This document shows, piece after piece, positions 31,587 to 39,932 of a DNA stretch of 64,000 bases. Source of the stretch: Brevibacterium album DSM 18261 (lineage in GTDB: Bacteria; Actinomycetota; Actinomycetes; Actinomycetales; Brevibacteriaceae); contig NZ_KE384526.1 in assembly GCF_000426445.1 (NCBI RefSeq), positions 791,213 to 855,212 of the forward strand, given 5' to 3'. Numbering within the stretch: the first letter of the stretch is position 1; the number at the start of each line of letters is the position of its first letter. The notes beneath the pieces are model-generated. The model worked only from the letters and a program-made list of their open reading frames with translations, ran no database searches and was not told the origin of the DNA. A program made the translations under genes and the position numbers.

Positions 31587-32735
31587 ATGACAGTGAGCAC
31601 AGCAGACCGCACATACCGGATCGCGGCCATCGCCGGCGACGGGATCGGCACGGAGGTGATGCCGGAGGGCCTGCGCTCCCTGCGCGCGGCCGCCGACCGC
31701 TTCGGCTTCGCCCTCGAACTCACGGAGTTCGACTGGGCCTCGGCCGCGTACTGGCAGGAGCACGGGCAGATGCTCCCCGACGACTGGAAGGATACGCTCA
31801 GCGGCTTCGACGCGATCTTCTTCGGCGCCGTCGGCTGGCCGGACATCGTGCCGGATCACGTCTCGCTGTGGGGCTCGCTCCTCCAGTTCCGCCGCCACTT
31901 CGACCAGTACGTCAACCTGCGCCCGGTCAAGCTCCTCGAGGGCGTGCCCTCCCCGCTGGCCGGCCGGAAGCCCGGAGACGTCGACTTCTTCGTGGTCCGC
32001 GAGAACACGGAGGGCGAGTACTCCTCGGTGGGCGGCAGGATGTTCGAGGGCACGGACCGCGAGACCGTGATCCAGGAGACGGTCATGACGCGCACCGGCG
32101 TGGACCGGGTCCTGCGCTACGCCTTCGAACTCGCGAACCGCCGCGACGGCAGGCCCGGCAGCACAGGGGGCGCGAGCGGCACCGGACGGATCCGGGCCAA
32201 GCACCTCACATCGGCGACCAAGTCCAACGGCATCGCCATCACGATGCCCTACTGGGACGAGCGGGTCGCCGCCATGTCCGAGTCCTACCCCGAGGTGGAG
32301 GTCGACCAGTTCCACATCGACATCCTCACCGCGAACTTCGTCATGCATCCGGACTGGTTCGACGTGGTGGTGGCCTCCAACCTGTTCGGCGACATCCTCT
32401 CCGATCTGGGCCCGGCCTGCACCGGCACGATCGGCATCGCCCCCAGCGCCAACATCAACCCGGAGGGCGTCTTCCCCTCCCTGTTCGAGCCCGTCCACGG
32501 CTCCGCCCCGGACATCGCAGGACGCGGCATCGCCAATCCGGTGGGCCAGATCTGGTCGGGCGCGCTCATGCTCGACCACCTCGGCGAGACGGAGGCCGCC
32601 GCCGCGATGCAGACCGCCTTCGAGACCGTGCTGGCCGGCGGGGACCCGGACATCCTCACACCGGACATGGGAGGCCGGGCCACCACGCAGGCCCTCGGCA
32701 CCGCCGTCGCCGAGGCGATCTCCGTCTCCCGCTGA
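31587..32735 (+). CDS. dmlA: D-malate/tartrate dehydrogenase family protein
   Basis: Protein of 382 aa; ATG at 31587 after GAGGGAG. It is an isocitrate/isopropylmalate-type NAD-dependent beta-decarboxylating dehydrogenase. The decisive segment is FRRHFDQYVNLRPVKLLEGV with WGSLLQFRR, typical of tartrate dehydrogenase/D-malate dehydrogenase (TtuC/DmlA) and different from LeuB and Icd. Catalytic and metal-site motifs: VRENTEGEYS, TSATKSNGI (Lys) and ASNLFGDILSDLGPACTGTIG (Asp ligands). Expected reaction: D-malate to pyruvate plus CO2, possibly also tartrate or isopropylmalate. A short Gly/Ser-rich insertion (GRPGSTGGASGTG) occurs before the Lys motif. Monocistronic and flanked by two copies of the family C palindrome. 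Confidence 0.88.
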   Translation: MTVSTADRTYRIAAIAGDGIGTEVMPEGLRSLRAAADRFGFALELTEFDWASAAYWQEHGQMLPDDWKDTLSGFDAIFFGAVGWPDIVPDHVSLWGSLLQFRRHFDQYVNLRPVKLLEGVPSPLAGRKPGDVDFFVVRENTEGEYSSVGGRMFEGTDRETVIQETVMTRTGVDRVLRYAFELANRRDGRPGSTGGASGTGRIRAKHLTSATKSNGIAITMPYWDERVAAMSESYPEVEVDQFHIDILTANFVMHPDWFDVVVASNLFGDILSDLGPACTGTIGIAPSANINPEGVFPSLFEPVHGSAPDIAGRGIANPVGQIWSGALMLDHLGETEAAAAMQTAFETVLAGGDPDILTPDMGGRATTQALGTAVAEAISVSR

Positions 32736-32778
32736 GCCCGCCGGAGTCCGTGTGCTCCCCGCTCGCGTCTCACTTCCT

Positions 32779-32839
32779 GCTGGTGTCTCACTCCGCATCG
32801 CTGATCCGCCTACTCAGCGACGCGGAGTGAGACGCGAAC
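32779..32839. repeat. Palindromic intergenic element, family C copy 2
   Basis: Arms GTCTCACTCCGCATCGCTGA and its near-perfect complement (one mismatch) end at about 32832. It lies between dmlA and csbD. It shares length and end sequences with copies at 31481-31541 and 45936-45996. Confidence 0.75.
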
Positions 32840-32880
32840 AGCGCAGCGCAGCGATTTCAGCCGGTGTTCAGCAAGGTCTG

Positions 32881-32909
32881 TTCCCTTCATGAGGGTTCAT
32901 GGCTAGCGT
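32881..32909 (+). promoter_or_regulatory. csbD promoter
   Basis: TTCCCT (32881-32886), a 17-nt spacer and TAGCGT (32904-32909). The expected start is about 32916, giving a leader of about 43 nt. The same -35 hexamer TTCCCT with a 17-nt spacer is seen before the SRP RNA. Confidence 0.5.
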
Positions 32910-32958
32910 GGGGACCACGCGCACATCGACCGGTGTGCACCGGACGAAGGGAGACGCC

Positions 32959-33189
32959 ATGGGCATCGGGGACGACATCCGGAACAAGGCACAGGAAGCG
33001 ACCGGCAAGGCGAAGGAGTTCATCGGCGAGAAGACCGGCGACAGCGATCTTCAGGCCGAGGGCGTGCGGGACCGCACCGAATCCGGCATCCGCCAGGCCG
33101 CCGACTCCGCCAGGGACAAGGCGGACGACCTCAAGGCCAAGGCCGAGGGGTTCGTCGACGGCACGAGGGACGCAGCGGACGACCGCTGA
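32959..33189 (+). CDS. CsbD-family stress protein
   Basis: Protein of 76 aa; ATG at 32959 with GAAGGGAG upstream. The N-terminus MGIGDDIRNKAQEATGKAKEFIGEKTGD is the CsbD signature (I-x-NK-x2-A-x-GK-x-KE). The rest is an alternating charged helix (AADSARDKADDLKAKAEGFVD). CsbD-like proteins are small, hydrophilic and induced by general stress, but their function is unknown. It has its own promoter and terminator. Confidence 0.9.
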   Translation: MGIGDDIRNKAQEATGKAKEFIGEKTGDSDLQAEGVRDRTESGIRQAADSARDKADDLKAKAEGFVDGTRDAADDR

Positions 33190-33207
33190 GCCTCAGCCGT
33201 GAGGAGT

Positions 33208-33235
33208 GGGGGACGCCGGACACCCGGCGTCCCCC
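33208..33235 (+). terminator. csbD terminator
   Basis: A 12-bp perfect stem (GGGGGACGCCGG with CCGGCGTCCCCC) followed by GTTTCGTCTC, 20 nt after the csbD stop. Confidence 0.85.
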
Positions 33236-33288
33236 GTTTCGTCTCAGCCGCCGGCTTTCCCCTGCTCAGCTCCCGGGCGTCCCCCTGC

Positions 33289-34053
33289 TCAGCCGCGGAT
33301 GAGGCCCGAGGCCCGGGCCTTCGCCAGCGCATCGGTCCGGGAGCGCGCACCCAGCTTCTCGAAGACGTGCACCAGATGGGTCTTCACGGTCGAGGCGGAG
33401 ACGAACAGGCGGGCGGCGATCTGGGCGTTCGTCAGCCCCTCCGCCACCGCTTCGAGCACCTCGAGCTCCCGCTGGCTCAGCGCCGTCGCGGGCGCCCGCA
33501 TCCTCTCCACGAGCCGCGAGCCCACGGACGGTGCGAGTGCCGTCTCCCCTGCGGCCGCCCGGCGCACGGCCGCCAGCAGTTCGTCCGGCGGCGTGTCCTT
33601 GAGGAGGTAGCCCGAGGCACCCGCCTCGATCGCGGCCACCACATCCGCGTCGCTGTCGTAGTTGGTGAGCACGAGGACGTGAGGGGCGGCCCGCACCGCC
33701 GAGCCCGCATGCCCCGCATCCGCGCCCGTCGTGCCCATGCTCGCCGTGCCCTGGCCCGAGGCGGCCGCACCGCGCGAGGGAGCCCCGCCGGTCGCGTCCG
33801 CCGCCCCTGACATCGCACCGCTCCCGGTCCTGATGCGGCGGGTGGCCTCGGCTCCGTGCACCGCATCCGGCGCGCTGGCGAGCTGCAGGTCCATGAGCAC
33901 GAGATCGGCCCGGACCTCCTCCGCCATGCGCACGATCTCCTCGCCGGAGCTCGCCTGCCCGACGACCTCGATGTCCGAGGCGGTGGACAGCAGCGCGACG
34001 AGCCCGGCGCGCACCACCGGATGGTCATCGCAGATCAGCACCCGCACCCTCAT
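33289..34053 (-). CDS. LuxR/NarL-type response regulator with insertion in the receiver
   Basis: Protein of 254 aa; ATG 34051-34053 overlaps the kinase stop (ATGA). Receiver domain: acidic pocket DD at 9-10, phospho-Asp D55 (LVLMDLQL), Thr in VLVLTNYD, Lys in GYLLKDTPP. The C-terminal LuxR HTH is complete (LSQRELEVLEAVAEGLTNAQ...STVKTHLVHVFEKLGARSRT). The oddity is a Gly/Ala/Ser/Thr-rich insertion of about 45 residues (roughly 77-124) between helix 3 and strand 4 of the receiver, where the family has a short loop. It is partner of the kinase at 34050 and probably regulates the divergent ABC exporter. Confidence 0.9.
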   Translation of the reverse strand: MRVRVLICDDHPVVRAGLVALLSTASDIEVVGQASSGEEIVRMAEEVRADLVLMDLQLASAPDAVHGAEATRRIRTGSGAMSGAADATGGAPSRGAAASGQGTASMGTTGADAGHAGSAVRAAPHVLVLTNYDSDADVVAAIEAGASGYLLKDTPPDELLAAVRRAAAGETALAPSVGSRLVERMRAPATALSQRELEVLEAVAEGLTNAQIAARLFVSASTVKTHLVHVFEKLGARSRTDALAKARASGLIRG

Positions 34054-35648
34054 TCCTCTCCTCCCGCTTCGGTCGCGGCCCTCCCGCCACGGCCCTTCTC
34101 TCCGGCACCGTCCCTGCGGCCTGGAGCGCCATCGCCGCCGCCTGGCTCTCCGCCACCGCCGCCCGCCTCTCCTGCGTCGAGACCTGCCTCCCCGGCGCAG
34201 ATGCCCGCCTCCCCCGCGGCAGGGCCCGTGCCCTCCTCGACCAGCTCCTCGAGCACGGCGCTCACCGCCGTGCCGCGGCCGGGTGCGGACTCCACCACGA
34301 GCCTCCCGCCTGCCTCCTCCGCGCGCTTTCGCATCATGCCCAGCCCGAAGGACCCGGTCTCCGCAGGCGGGCGCACTGCGGTCGGATCGAACCCGACCCC
34401 GTCGTCCACGATGTCCACTGCCGCGCCGCGCTCCAGGTAGGTGAGAGTCACGACGATTCCCGCCGCACGCGCATGCGCCACCGCGTTGCCGAGCGCACCC
34501 TGCACGATCCGCAGCAGGGTGGTCTCCGCCGCGCGCGGGAGGATGTGGGGAGCGCCATCGGCGCGGAAGCGCACATGGGCGTCGGCCGTCGCATCCGCCG
34601 AGGTGCACAGGCGTTCCAGCGCATCCGGCAGCGCCCGCACCGCCAGCGTCGGAGAGGACAGCGCGCGGATGAATGCGCGCGCCTCTGCGAGGGAATCGGC
34701 CGCCGTCCGCTTCGCCAGGGCGATCTCCGCCCGGCCCGGTCCCTGCGACGGGGCCACAGGCGACGCCGGCGCAGGCTCGAGCGGTGCCGCCGGAGGCACA
34801 GGCACGGCGTGCGATGCGGGTGCCGGGGAGACGAGCGCGACCGCCGAAGCGGCAGCGCCGCCGCTCGCGGCCTCGGCGGCATCCATGCGCCGTTCTGCGG
34901 CACTGAGCAGGAGCTGGATGCTGGACAGGCCCTGCGCGACAGTGTCATGGAGCTCTGCGGCCATCCGCGTGCGCTCGGACTGGACGCCGGCGAGCCGCTG
35001 CGAATCCGCCAGCCTGGCCTGGGCGGCGAGCAGCTCCTCGAGGAGCCGCTGACGTTCGCGCACCTCACGGAACAGGGCGGAGTATCCGAGCCCTATCGCG
35101 ATCGCCACGGCGGCCCCCAGAAGCGGCCCCGTGATCCCGCCGACGGTCAGCCCGCGGTGACCCGCCAGCGCACCCACGGACACCAGGGCCGCGGCCACCA
35201 CCGCAGCCGGCCCCCACCATCGCGGCAGCAGGTGCAGGCAGAGGAAGAACAGCGGGAACACGAGGAACGCCGCATCCGGGACGAGCACCACGAGGATCGC
35301 CCACAGGAGTGTCAGCGTGCTCAGCCACAGCAGCGCCGCACGCCGGGCTCTCCGCAGTGCGGGGTCCCTGCCGGGCACCCCCGCCGCACCGCCCGCGAAC
35401 CGGGAGCGCAGGAGGATGCCCCCGGCATACGCCGCTTCGAACAGACCCACGACGACGAGGGCCGCAGCAGTGTTCAGCGCATCCCCCTCCAGCGCCCGCA
35501 CGGCCACGAGCACGCCGAGGCCCGCCACCAGCAGGTGCAGTCCCGCGCTCAGCGCCGCGAACACGGGTCCGAGCGCGCCTGCGCCCTGTACGGCGGACCG
35601 CGTGTGCGCGACGCCGCCTGCCGCCTGCGCGTCCGAGGAGGGGAGCAT
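34050..35648 (-). CDS. HisKA_3-type sensor histidine kinase
   Basis: Protein of 532 aa. The N-terminal half has about six transmembrane helices (for example VFAALSAGLHLLVAGLGVLVAV, ALLWLSTLTLLWAILVVLV). The dimerisation/phosphoacceptor site is ERTRMAAELHDTVAQGLSSI (His about residue 233). The HATPase domain is recognisable by GNAVAHARA, VDIVDDGVGFD and GSFGLGMMRKRAEEAGG. A Pro/Ala-rich insert (about 260-305) separates the two halves of the DHp region. The tail after residue 470 is Gly/Glu-rich. There is no clear Shine-Dalgarno spacing: TAGCGT (35655-35660) is 6 nt before the ATG, indicating a leaderless mRNA. It forms an operon with the response regulator. Confidence 0.9.
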   Translation of the reverse strand: MLPSSDAQAAGGVAHTRSAVQGAGALGPVFAALSAGLHLLVAGLGVLVAVRALEGDALNTAAALVVVGLFEAAYAGGILLRSRFAGGAAGVPGRDPALRRARRAALLWLSTLTLLWAILVVLVPDAAFLVFPLFFLCLHLLPRWWGPAAVVAAALVSVGALAGHRGLTVGGITGPLLGAAVAIAIGLGYSALFREVRERQRLLEELLAAQARLADSQRLAGVQSERTRMAAELHDTVAQGLSSIQLLLSAAERRMDAAEAASGGAAASAVALVSPAPASHAVPVPPAAPLEPAPASPVAPSQGPGRAEIALAKRTAADSLAEARAFIRALSSPTLAVRALPDALERLCTSADATADAHVRFRADGAPHILPRAAETTLLRIVQGALGNAVAHARAAGIVVTLTYLERGAAVDIVDDGVGFDPTAVRPPAETGSFGLGMMRKRAEEAGGRLVVESAPGRGTAVSAVLEELVEEGTGPAAGEAGICAGEAGLDAGEAGGGGGEPGGGDGAPGRRDGAGEKGRGGRAATEAGGEE

Positions 35649-35654
35649 GCTCCC

Positions 35655-35660
35655 ACGCTA
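35655..35660 (-). promoter_or_regulatory. -10 box of leaderless sensor-kinase transcript
   Basis: Minus-strand TAGCGT, then GGGAGC, then the ATG of the kinase gene. The same ACAGTAGCGTG context occurs before the gene at 41070. Confidence 0.5.
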
Positions 35661-35845
35661 CTGTGCGTGCGCCCCTCCGGACCCGCCCCGACGCCGAACC
35701 GCGCCCCTCCCGCGCCGAAATCAACCGAAAGTACGATCCGCCCCTCGCCCGTCCGGCTCCCGGAGACCCATCCCGCATCCGATGTGCGCACACCCCCGCA
35801 GCAGCGAGGCTGATCTCGTCCGGTTCAGCTCACGAAGGAGTCCCA

Positions 35846-37156
35846 GTGTTCATCGCCTGGAGAGACATGCGGTTCGCCCGCGGCAGGTTCGCCCTCATCA
35901 CCGCGGTGGTCCTGCTCATCACACTGCTCATCGGCCTGCTCTCGGGCCTCACGGGCGGTCTCGCCCAGCAGAACATCTCCGCCGTCCAGGCGCTGGGAGG
36001 CGAGCGGATCGTGCTGGCGGAGGACGCCTCGGGCGCGGATTCCGAGGAGGACGCCGCCGAGGCCGGCCCTGCTTCCTTCTCCGAGTCCCAGCTCACCCCC
36101 GCACAGGTGGATGCGTGGAGGCATTCCGCCACCACCGGAAAGGCGCATCCCGTGGGGATCACGCAGTTCTCCGCGGACAGTGGGGACACCAGTGCCTCCG
36201 TGGCCCTCATGGGCGGCACCGCGGATTCGCCTGGCTCCGACGGTGAGGCGGTGCTCAGCTCCGGCGCCGCGGAAGCACTCGGTGCGGAGGAGGGCGGCAC
36301 GCTCACCGTCCTGGGCCTCGACCTCGACGTGTCCGTCATGGACTCCGAGCGCTGGTACGCGCACACGCCGGCCGTCTATGTCACCCTCGAAGACTGGCAG
36401 GAGATGCAGCGGCGACTGGGGCAGCCGGACGCCGCGGCGACGGCCCTCGTCGTGGACTCGCTGCCGGAGGCCGCGGAGGCCGGCGCCGGGGCAGGTGCGG
36501 GGATGGACGAGCCCGAGGCCCGGACCGGGACGGACACGGAAGTGTCCACCGAGGCGGGTGCGGATGCCGCGGCAGGGCCCGAGGCGGGTGCCGGAGCAGT
36601 GGCAGGTGCCGTGGCCGGCGCGGTGGAAGCCGAGGCCGGCGCGGTGGAGGCCCGAGCCAGCGCGGTGGAAGCCGGGCACCCCTCGGCGACCGCACTCGCG
36701 GGACTGGAGCAGGAAACGGGCACGCGGGCGGTCACGCCCCTGAATGCGCTCCTCGCGATCAGCTCGTTCCGCTCTGAGATCGGCTCGCTGCTGATGATGG
36801 CGGGCATGCTGTTCGGGATCTCGGCGCTCGTGATCGGCGCCTTCTTCACGGTGTGGACGATGCAGCGGCAGGCCGATGTCGCCGTGCTGCGCGCCCTGGG
36901 CGCGTCCACCTCCTCACTGCTCAGGGACGCCCTCGGGCAGTCGCTCGTCGTGCTGATCGCGGGAGTGGCCGCCGGTATCGGCCTCACAGCGCTCATCGGT
37001 GCGGGGATCGAGGGCGTGGTGCCCTTCGTCGTCACGTGGTACACGACGGCGCTGCCCGCAGTGCTCATGGTGGTGCTCGGCTCCGCCGGCGCGGTCTTCG
37101 CCCTGCGCTCGATCACACGGGCGGATCCGCTCTCCGCACTCGGCAGCGCGCGCTGA
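35846..37156 (+). CDS. FtsX/MacB-type ABC transporter permease
   Basis: Protein of 436 aa from GTG 35846 with AAGGAG 6 nt upstream. Topology is one N-terminal helix (FALITAVVLLITLLIGLLSGLTGG), a large extracellular domain and three C-terminal helices in an FtsX domain (LLMMAGMLFGISALVIGAFFTVW, LVVLIAGVAAGIGLTALIG, LPAVLMVVLGSAGAVFALRSI). This is the DevC/MacB-like exporter layout. The extracellular part contains an Ala/Gly/Glu-rich block (about 212-288) with near-repeats of AGAVEAxA. It is followed by its ATPase and divergent from a kinase/regulator pair, so it may export or sense an envelope-active compound. The substrate is unknown. Confidence 0.85.
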   Translation: MFIAWRDMRFARGRFALITAVVLLITLLIGLLSGLTGGLAQQNISAVQALGGERIVLAEDASGADSEEDAAEAGPASFSESQLTPAQVDAWRHSATTGKAHPVGITQFSADSGDTSASVALMGGTADSPGSDGEAVLSSGAAEALGAEEGGTLTVLGLDLDVSVMDSERWYAHTPAVYVTLEDWQEMQRRLGQPDAAATALVVDSLPEAAEAGAGAGAGMDEPEARTGTDTEVSTEAGADAAAGPEAGAGAVAGAVAGAVEAEAGAVEARASAVEAGHPSATALAGLEQETGTRAVTPLNALLAISSFRSEIGSLLMMAGMLFGISALVIGAFFTVWTMQRQADVAVLRALGASTSSLLRDALGQSLVVLIAGVAAGIGLTALIGAGIEGVVPFVVTWYTTALPAVLMVVLGSAGAVFALRSITRADPLSALGSAR

Positions 37157-37165
37157 GCGCACCGA

Positions 37166-37200
37166 CCCACGGCCCACGGCCCACGGCCCACGGCCCACGG
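37166..37200 (+). repeat. Five tandem CCCACGG heptamers
   Basis: Perfect 7-bp units in the 99-nt gap between the permease and ATPase genes, with a sixth broken unit following. The array may modulate spacing or RNA folding. It is prone to slippage. Confidence 0.85.
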
Positions 37201-37255
37201 CCCAGTCTGCCCTCCCACCAAGCCCCAACCTCACACCGCTTCCCGAGGAGTTCCC

Positions 37256-38095
37256 ATGCTCACCCTCACCGATGTCACCCTCACGTTCCCCGACGGCGCC
37301 TCGCGCACCACGGCCGTGGACCATGCCTCGTTCACGGTTCCCGCCGGCACGGTCACGGGCCTCACCGGGCCCTCCGGCTCCGGCAAGTCCAGCCTCCTGG
37401 CGGTCGCCTCCACCCTCATCACGCCCGATACCGGCTCCGTGTGCATCGCCGGCATCGAGACCGCCGGCCTCTCGCCCGCCCAGACCGCCGCACTGCGCCG
37501 GGAGCGGGTGGGCATCGTCTTCCAGCAGGCCAACCTCCTGCCCTCGCTGACCGCCTCGGAGCAGGTGCGGGTCATGGCGGAGCTGGATCACAGCCTCGGC
37601 GGCACGGGGCGTGCGGATGCGAACCCGGGCACGGGAGCGAGTGCAAGTGGGCGCGGGCGTTCGGGAGCAGAGCCGCGCGCGAAGAGGTCCAGGTCCGGTC
37701 ACACGGGCAGGAGCGAAAGGGCTGCGCGGCGTGCACGAGCGGATGAACTGCTCGACCTCGTGGGTCTGAGCGCGCACCGCAGCGCCCGGCCCCACGCCCT
37801 CTCCGGCGGGCAGCGTCAGCGGGTCAACATCGCACGGGCGCTCATGTGCGAACCGGATGTGCTCGTCGTCGACGAACCCACCTCCGCCCTGGACAGCGCG
37901 CGGAGCCACGACATCATCGCGCTCGTCCTCGACGTCACGCGCACGCTGGGCACCGCCACCCTCCTCGTCACCCACGATGTGGAGTTCATGCCGATGTTCG
38001 ATCAGGCGCTCACGATGACGGACGGAGTGCTGAGCGATCGTCGGGAACGCACAGCGGCCTCGCCCGGCTCAGCATCCTCCATCAGCTCAGCATGA
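37256..38095 (+). CDS. ABC transporter ATPase with insertion in the helical domain
   Basis: Protein of 279 aa; ATG at 37256 (GGAG about 9 nt upstream). LolD/MacB-type ATPase: Walker A GPSGSGKSS, Q-loop IVFQQANLLPSL, signature ALSGGQRQRVNIARAL, Walker B VLVVDEPTSALD, H-loop LVTHDVEFM. Between the Q-loop and the signature, about 48 residues of Gly/Arg/Ser-rich sequence (about 112-160) replace the usual short helical connection. They are unlike the DNA composition around them only in amino-acid bias. It energises the permease encoded just upstream. The stop codon overlaps a long inverted repeat. Confidence 0.9.
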   Translation: MLTLTDVTLTFPDGASRTTAVDHASFTVPAGTVTGLTGPSGSGKSSLLAVASTLITPDTGSVCIAGIETAGLSPAQTAALRRERVGIVFQQANLLPSLTASEQVRVMAELDHSLGGTGRADANPGTGASASGRGRSGAEPRAKRSRSGHTGRSERAARRARADELLDLVGLSAHRSARPHALSGGQRQRVNIARALMCEPDVLVVDEPTSALDSARSHDIIALVLDVTRTLGTATLLVTHDVEFMPMFDQALTMTDGVLSDRRERTAASPGSASSISSA

Positions 38096-38235
38096 CGCCC
38101 AGTTCTCCCGCAGACGCCCAGTCATTCGCCTCAGCAACTGGGCGTCCGCGGGAAAAGTGGGTGTCAACCCGCGCAGAACCGGGTGTCCGTGCGAGGAACT
38201 GGGCGTTCATACGAAGAACTGGACGTCCGGCGCGA
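38094..38235. repeat. Inverted repeat plus five tandem 20-nt units
   Basis: A 29-nt arm at 38094-38122 (GACGCCCAGTT...) pairs with 38137-38165 at 25 of 29 positions. From 38135 there are five head-to-tail units of 20-21 nt with consensus GAACTGGGCGTCCGnGCGAA (38135, 38155, 38176, 38196, 38216). The left arm contains two inverted copies of the same unit. Noncoding; it lies between convergent genes. It may serve as a terminator, but the tandem organisation goes beyond that. Confidence 0.75.
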
Positions 38236-38242
38236 GAGCCGC

Positions 38243-39019
38243 TCACCCCTCCGGCGGCGTGACCACGGGACCCTTGCGGCCGTCCTTCCTCCCCGGGCGC
38301 AGGCCGCTGAGGAAGCCGGGCCACTGCTTTCCGTCGGAGTCCTCGTCCACCTCCTCCTCGACGATGGCGATCTCCTGCGTGGTGCCGCCCACCACCTCGG
38401 CCTCTTCGTCCGAGGCCACCGGGTCCGATTCGCGCACGGTCACATCCGCGTGCTTCTCACGCCCGAACAGGTAGAGCAGCAGCTCCACCGGCAGACCGCT
38501 CACCGTCACCGTCGAACGGTTGGTCCGGCCCGCACGGATCTCGTCGAAGCCGCGGGGCTGCAGCACCAGGTGGATCCCGTGCCGCAGGGCATAGACCAGC
38601 GCGAGGCTGCGGACCATCGGCAGCATGTCCTTCTGAACCTCTGTGCCCAGCTGGCGCGGCCGCCACCCGGGCTGCGCACGGCGGACGTCCTCATGGTGGA
38701 TGAGGAACTCCACCGTGTTCATGAGGGAGTCCACGCCGATGCCCCAGGAACTCGGATTCCAGGCCGTCGGGCCCGCCGCGATCTTGCCGATGAGCTCCGG
38801 CCAGGGAGTGTCGCGCAGCACCTGGTCGACCCGCTCGCGCCGCTTCGAGAAGAGCTTGATGTGCTCGCCGGCGAGCGCGGGCAGATCGCGGTCGCGCATC
38901 ACCAGGTGCACCGCGAGGTCCCGGGCGTTCCAGCCTTCGCACAGGGTGGGAGCGTCCGGTCCCACGGTCCGCAGGAGAGAAGCCAGCCGAAGACGTTCTT
39001 CACGTGCGAGGTGCGTCAT
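38243..39019 (-). CDS. TIGR03085-family DinB-like protein
   Basis: Protein of 258 aa; ATG 39017-39019, overlapping the sirtuin end by about 20 nt. The N-terminus (EERLRLASLLRTVGPDAPTLCEGWNARDLAVHLVMRDR) is diagnostic of the actinobacterial TIGR03085 family in the mycothiol-dependent maleylpyruvate isomerase/DinB fold. The His in AVHLV and those of FLIHHEDVRRA are candidate metal ligands. The middle part (YALRHGIHLVLQPRGFDEI...VTVSGLPVELLLYLFGR) is also typical. The C-terminal 50 residues are acidic then basic (EEEVDEDSDGKQWPGF...RPGRKDGRKG). Function unknown, perhaps thiol transfer. Confidence 0.85.
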   Translation of the reverse strand: MTHLAREERLRLASLLRTVGPDAPTLCEGWNARDLAVHLVMRDRDLPALAGEHIKLFSKRRERVDQVLRDTPWPELIGKIAAGPTAWNPSSWGIGVDSLMNTVEFLIHHEDVRRAQPGWRPRQLGTEVQKDMLPMVRSLALVYALRHGIHLVLQPRGFDEIRAGRTNRSTVTVSGLPVELLLYLFGREKHADVTVRESDPVASDEEAEVVGGTTQEIAIVEEEVDEDSDGKQWPGFLSGLRPGRKDGRKGPVVTPPEG

Positions 39020-39929
39020 AGTCCAAGCCTGCATCACGTGCGTGCGCAAGTCGAGACCGACCCGCGGCTTCCAACCAAGCGGCAAGGAAATCGGAGGTTC
39101 TGGACAAAGACCGCATGTCCGCGAGCTCATCGCCGCGGGTGGGCCCGTCGGTGTCGATGACGACGAGCGCATCCTGCTTCGCCGCCTGCCGCACGAACCG
39201 CAGGCCGCTGAGCACGGCCAGTGAGCTGCCGAGCACCACGAGCGCCTCGGCACCGGCGACGAGGGCCGAGGCCTCGGCCACCAGATCCTTCCCGACCGAC
39301 TCCCCGAAGAACACGAGATCCGGCTTGAGCAGGCCACCGCAGCGCGGGCAGTCCGCCACGCGGAATCCACGGGTCTGCTCGAGCTCCGCATCGCCGTCCG
39401 GGGCGACCTCGATCTCGCGCGGGTCCACCTCGATGCGGTCGAGGAAGCCGGGATTCAGCGCCGTGAGCTCATCCTGCATCCACTGGCGCGAGTACCGCTC
39501 GCCGCAGCTGAGGCAGACCACCCGGTCGAGCCTGCCGTGCAGCTCGAGTACTCCGGCCGTGCCCGCCATCCGGTCGAGCCCGTCCACGTTCTGCGTGATG
39601 AGACCGCGCAGACCCAGGCCGGCCAGTGCGCGATGACCGGTGTTGGGGCGCGCCCATTCGATGCGGTCCCAGCCCACCCAGCTGCGCGCCCAGTACCGGG
39701 AGCGCTGCAAGGGGCCGGCGAGGAAGGCCTGGTAGGTCATGGGCGAACGCGGGGAGGCCAGCGGGCCGCGGTAGTCGGGGATCCCCGAGTCCGTGCTCAT
39801 GCCGGCGCCTGCGAGCGCGACGGTGCGCTCGGGGCCCACCGCGAGCAGCCGCGCGATGATCTCCTCATCGGTGTGCGAGGCGGCCTCCGGCCGGGTGCGA
39901 CCGCGCAGGGGGTCCCGGATCACCGCCAC
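39000..39929 (-). CDS. Sir2-family NAD-dependent deacylase
   Basis: Protein of 309 aa, GTG 39927-39929. All sirtuin motifs are present: GAGMSTDSGIPDYRG for NAD binding; TQNVDGLD; the catalytic His in LELHGRLD; a zinc site from CLSCG and CPRCGG; and the Rossmann VLGSSLAVL. It probably deacetylates acetyl-lysines. In many bacteria this reactivates acetyl-CoA synthetase, which is encoded elsewhere in this window. It starts 4 nt after the alpha/beta hydrolase stop and overlaps the TIGR03085 gene, forming a three-gene operon. Confidence 0.93.
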   Translation of the reverse strand: MAVIRDPLRGRTRPEAASHTDEEIIARLLAVGPERTVALAGAGMSTDSGIPDYRGPLASPRSPMTYQAFLAGPLQRSRYWARSWVGWDRIEWARPNTGHRALAGLGLRGLITQNVDGLDRMAGTAGVLELHGRLDRVVCLSCGERYSRQWMQDELTALNPGFLDRIEVDPREIEVAPDGDAELEQTRGFRVADCPRCGGLLKPDLVFFGESVGKDLVAEASALVAGAEALVVLGSSLAVLSGLRFVRQAAKQDALVVIDTDGPTRGDELADMRSLSRTSDFLAAWLEAAGRSRLAHARDAGLDYDAPRT

Positions 39930-39932
39930 GGC

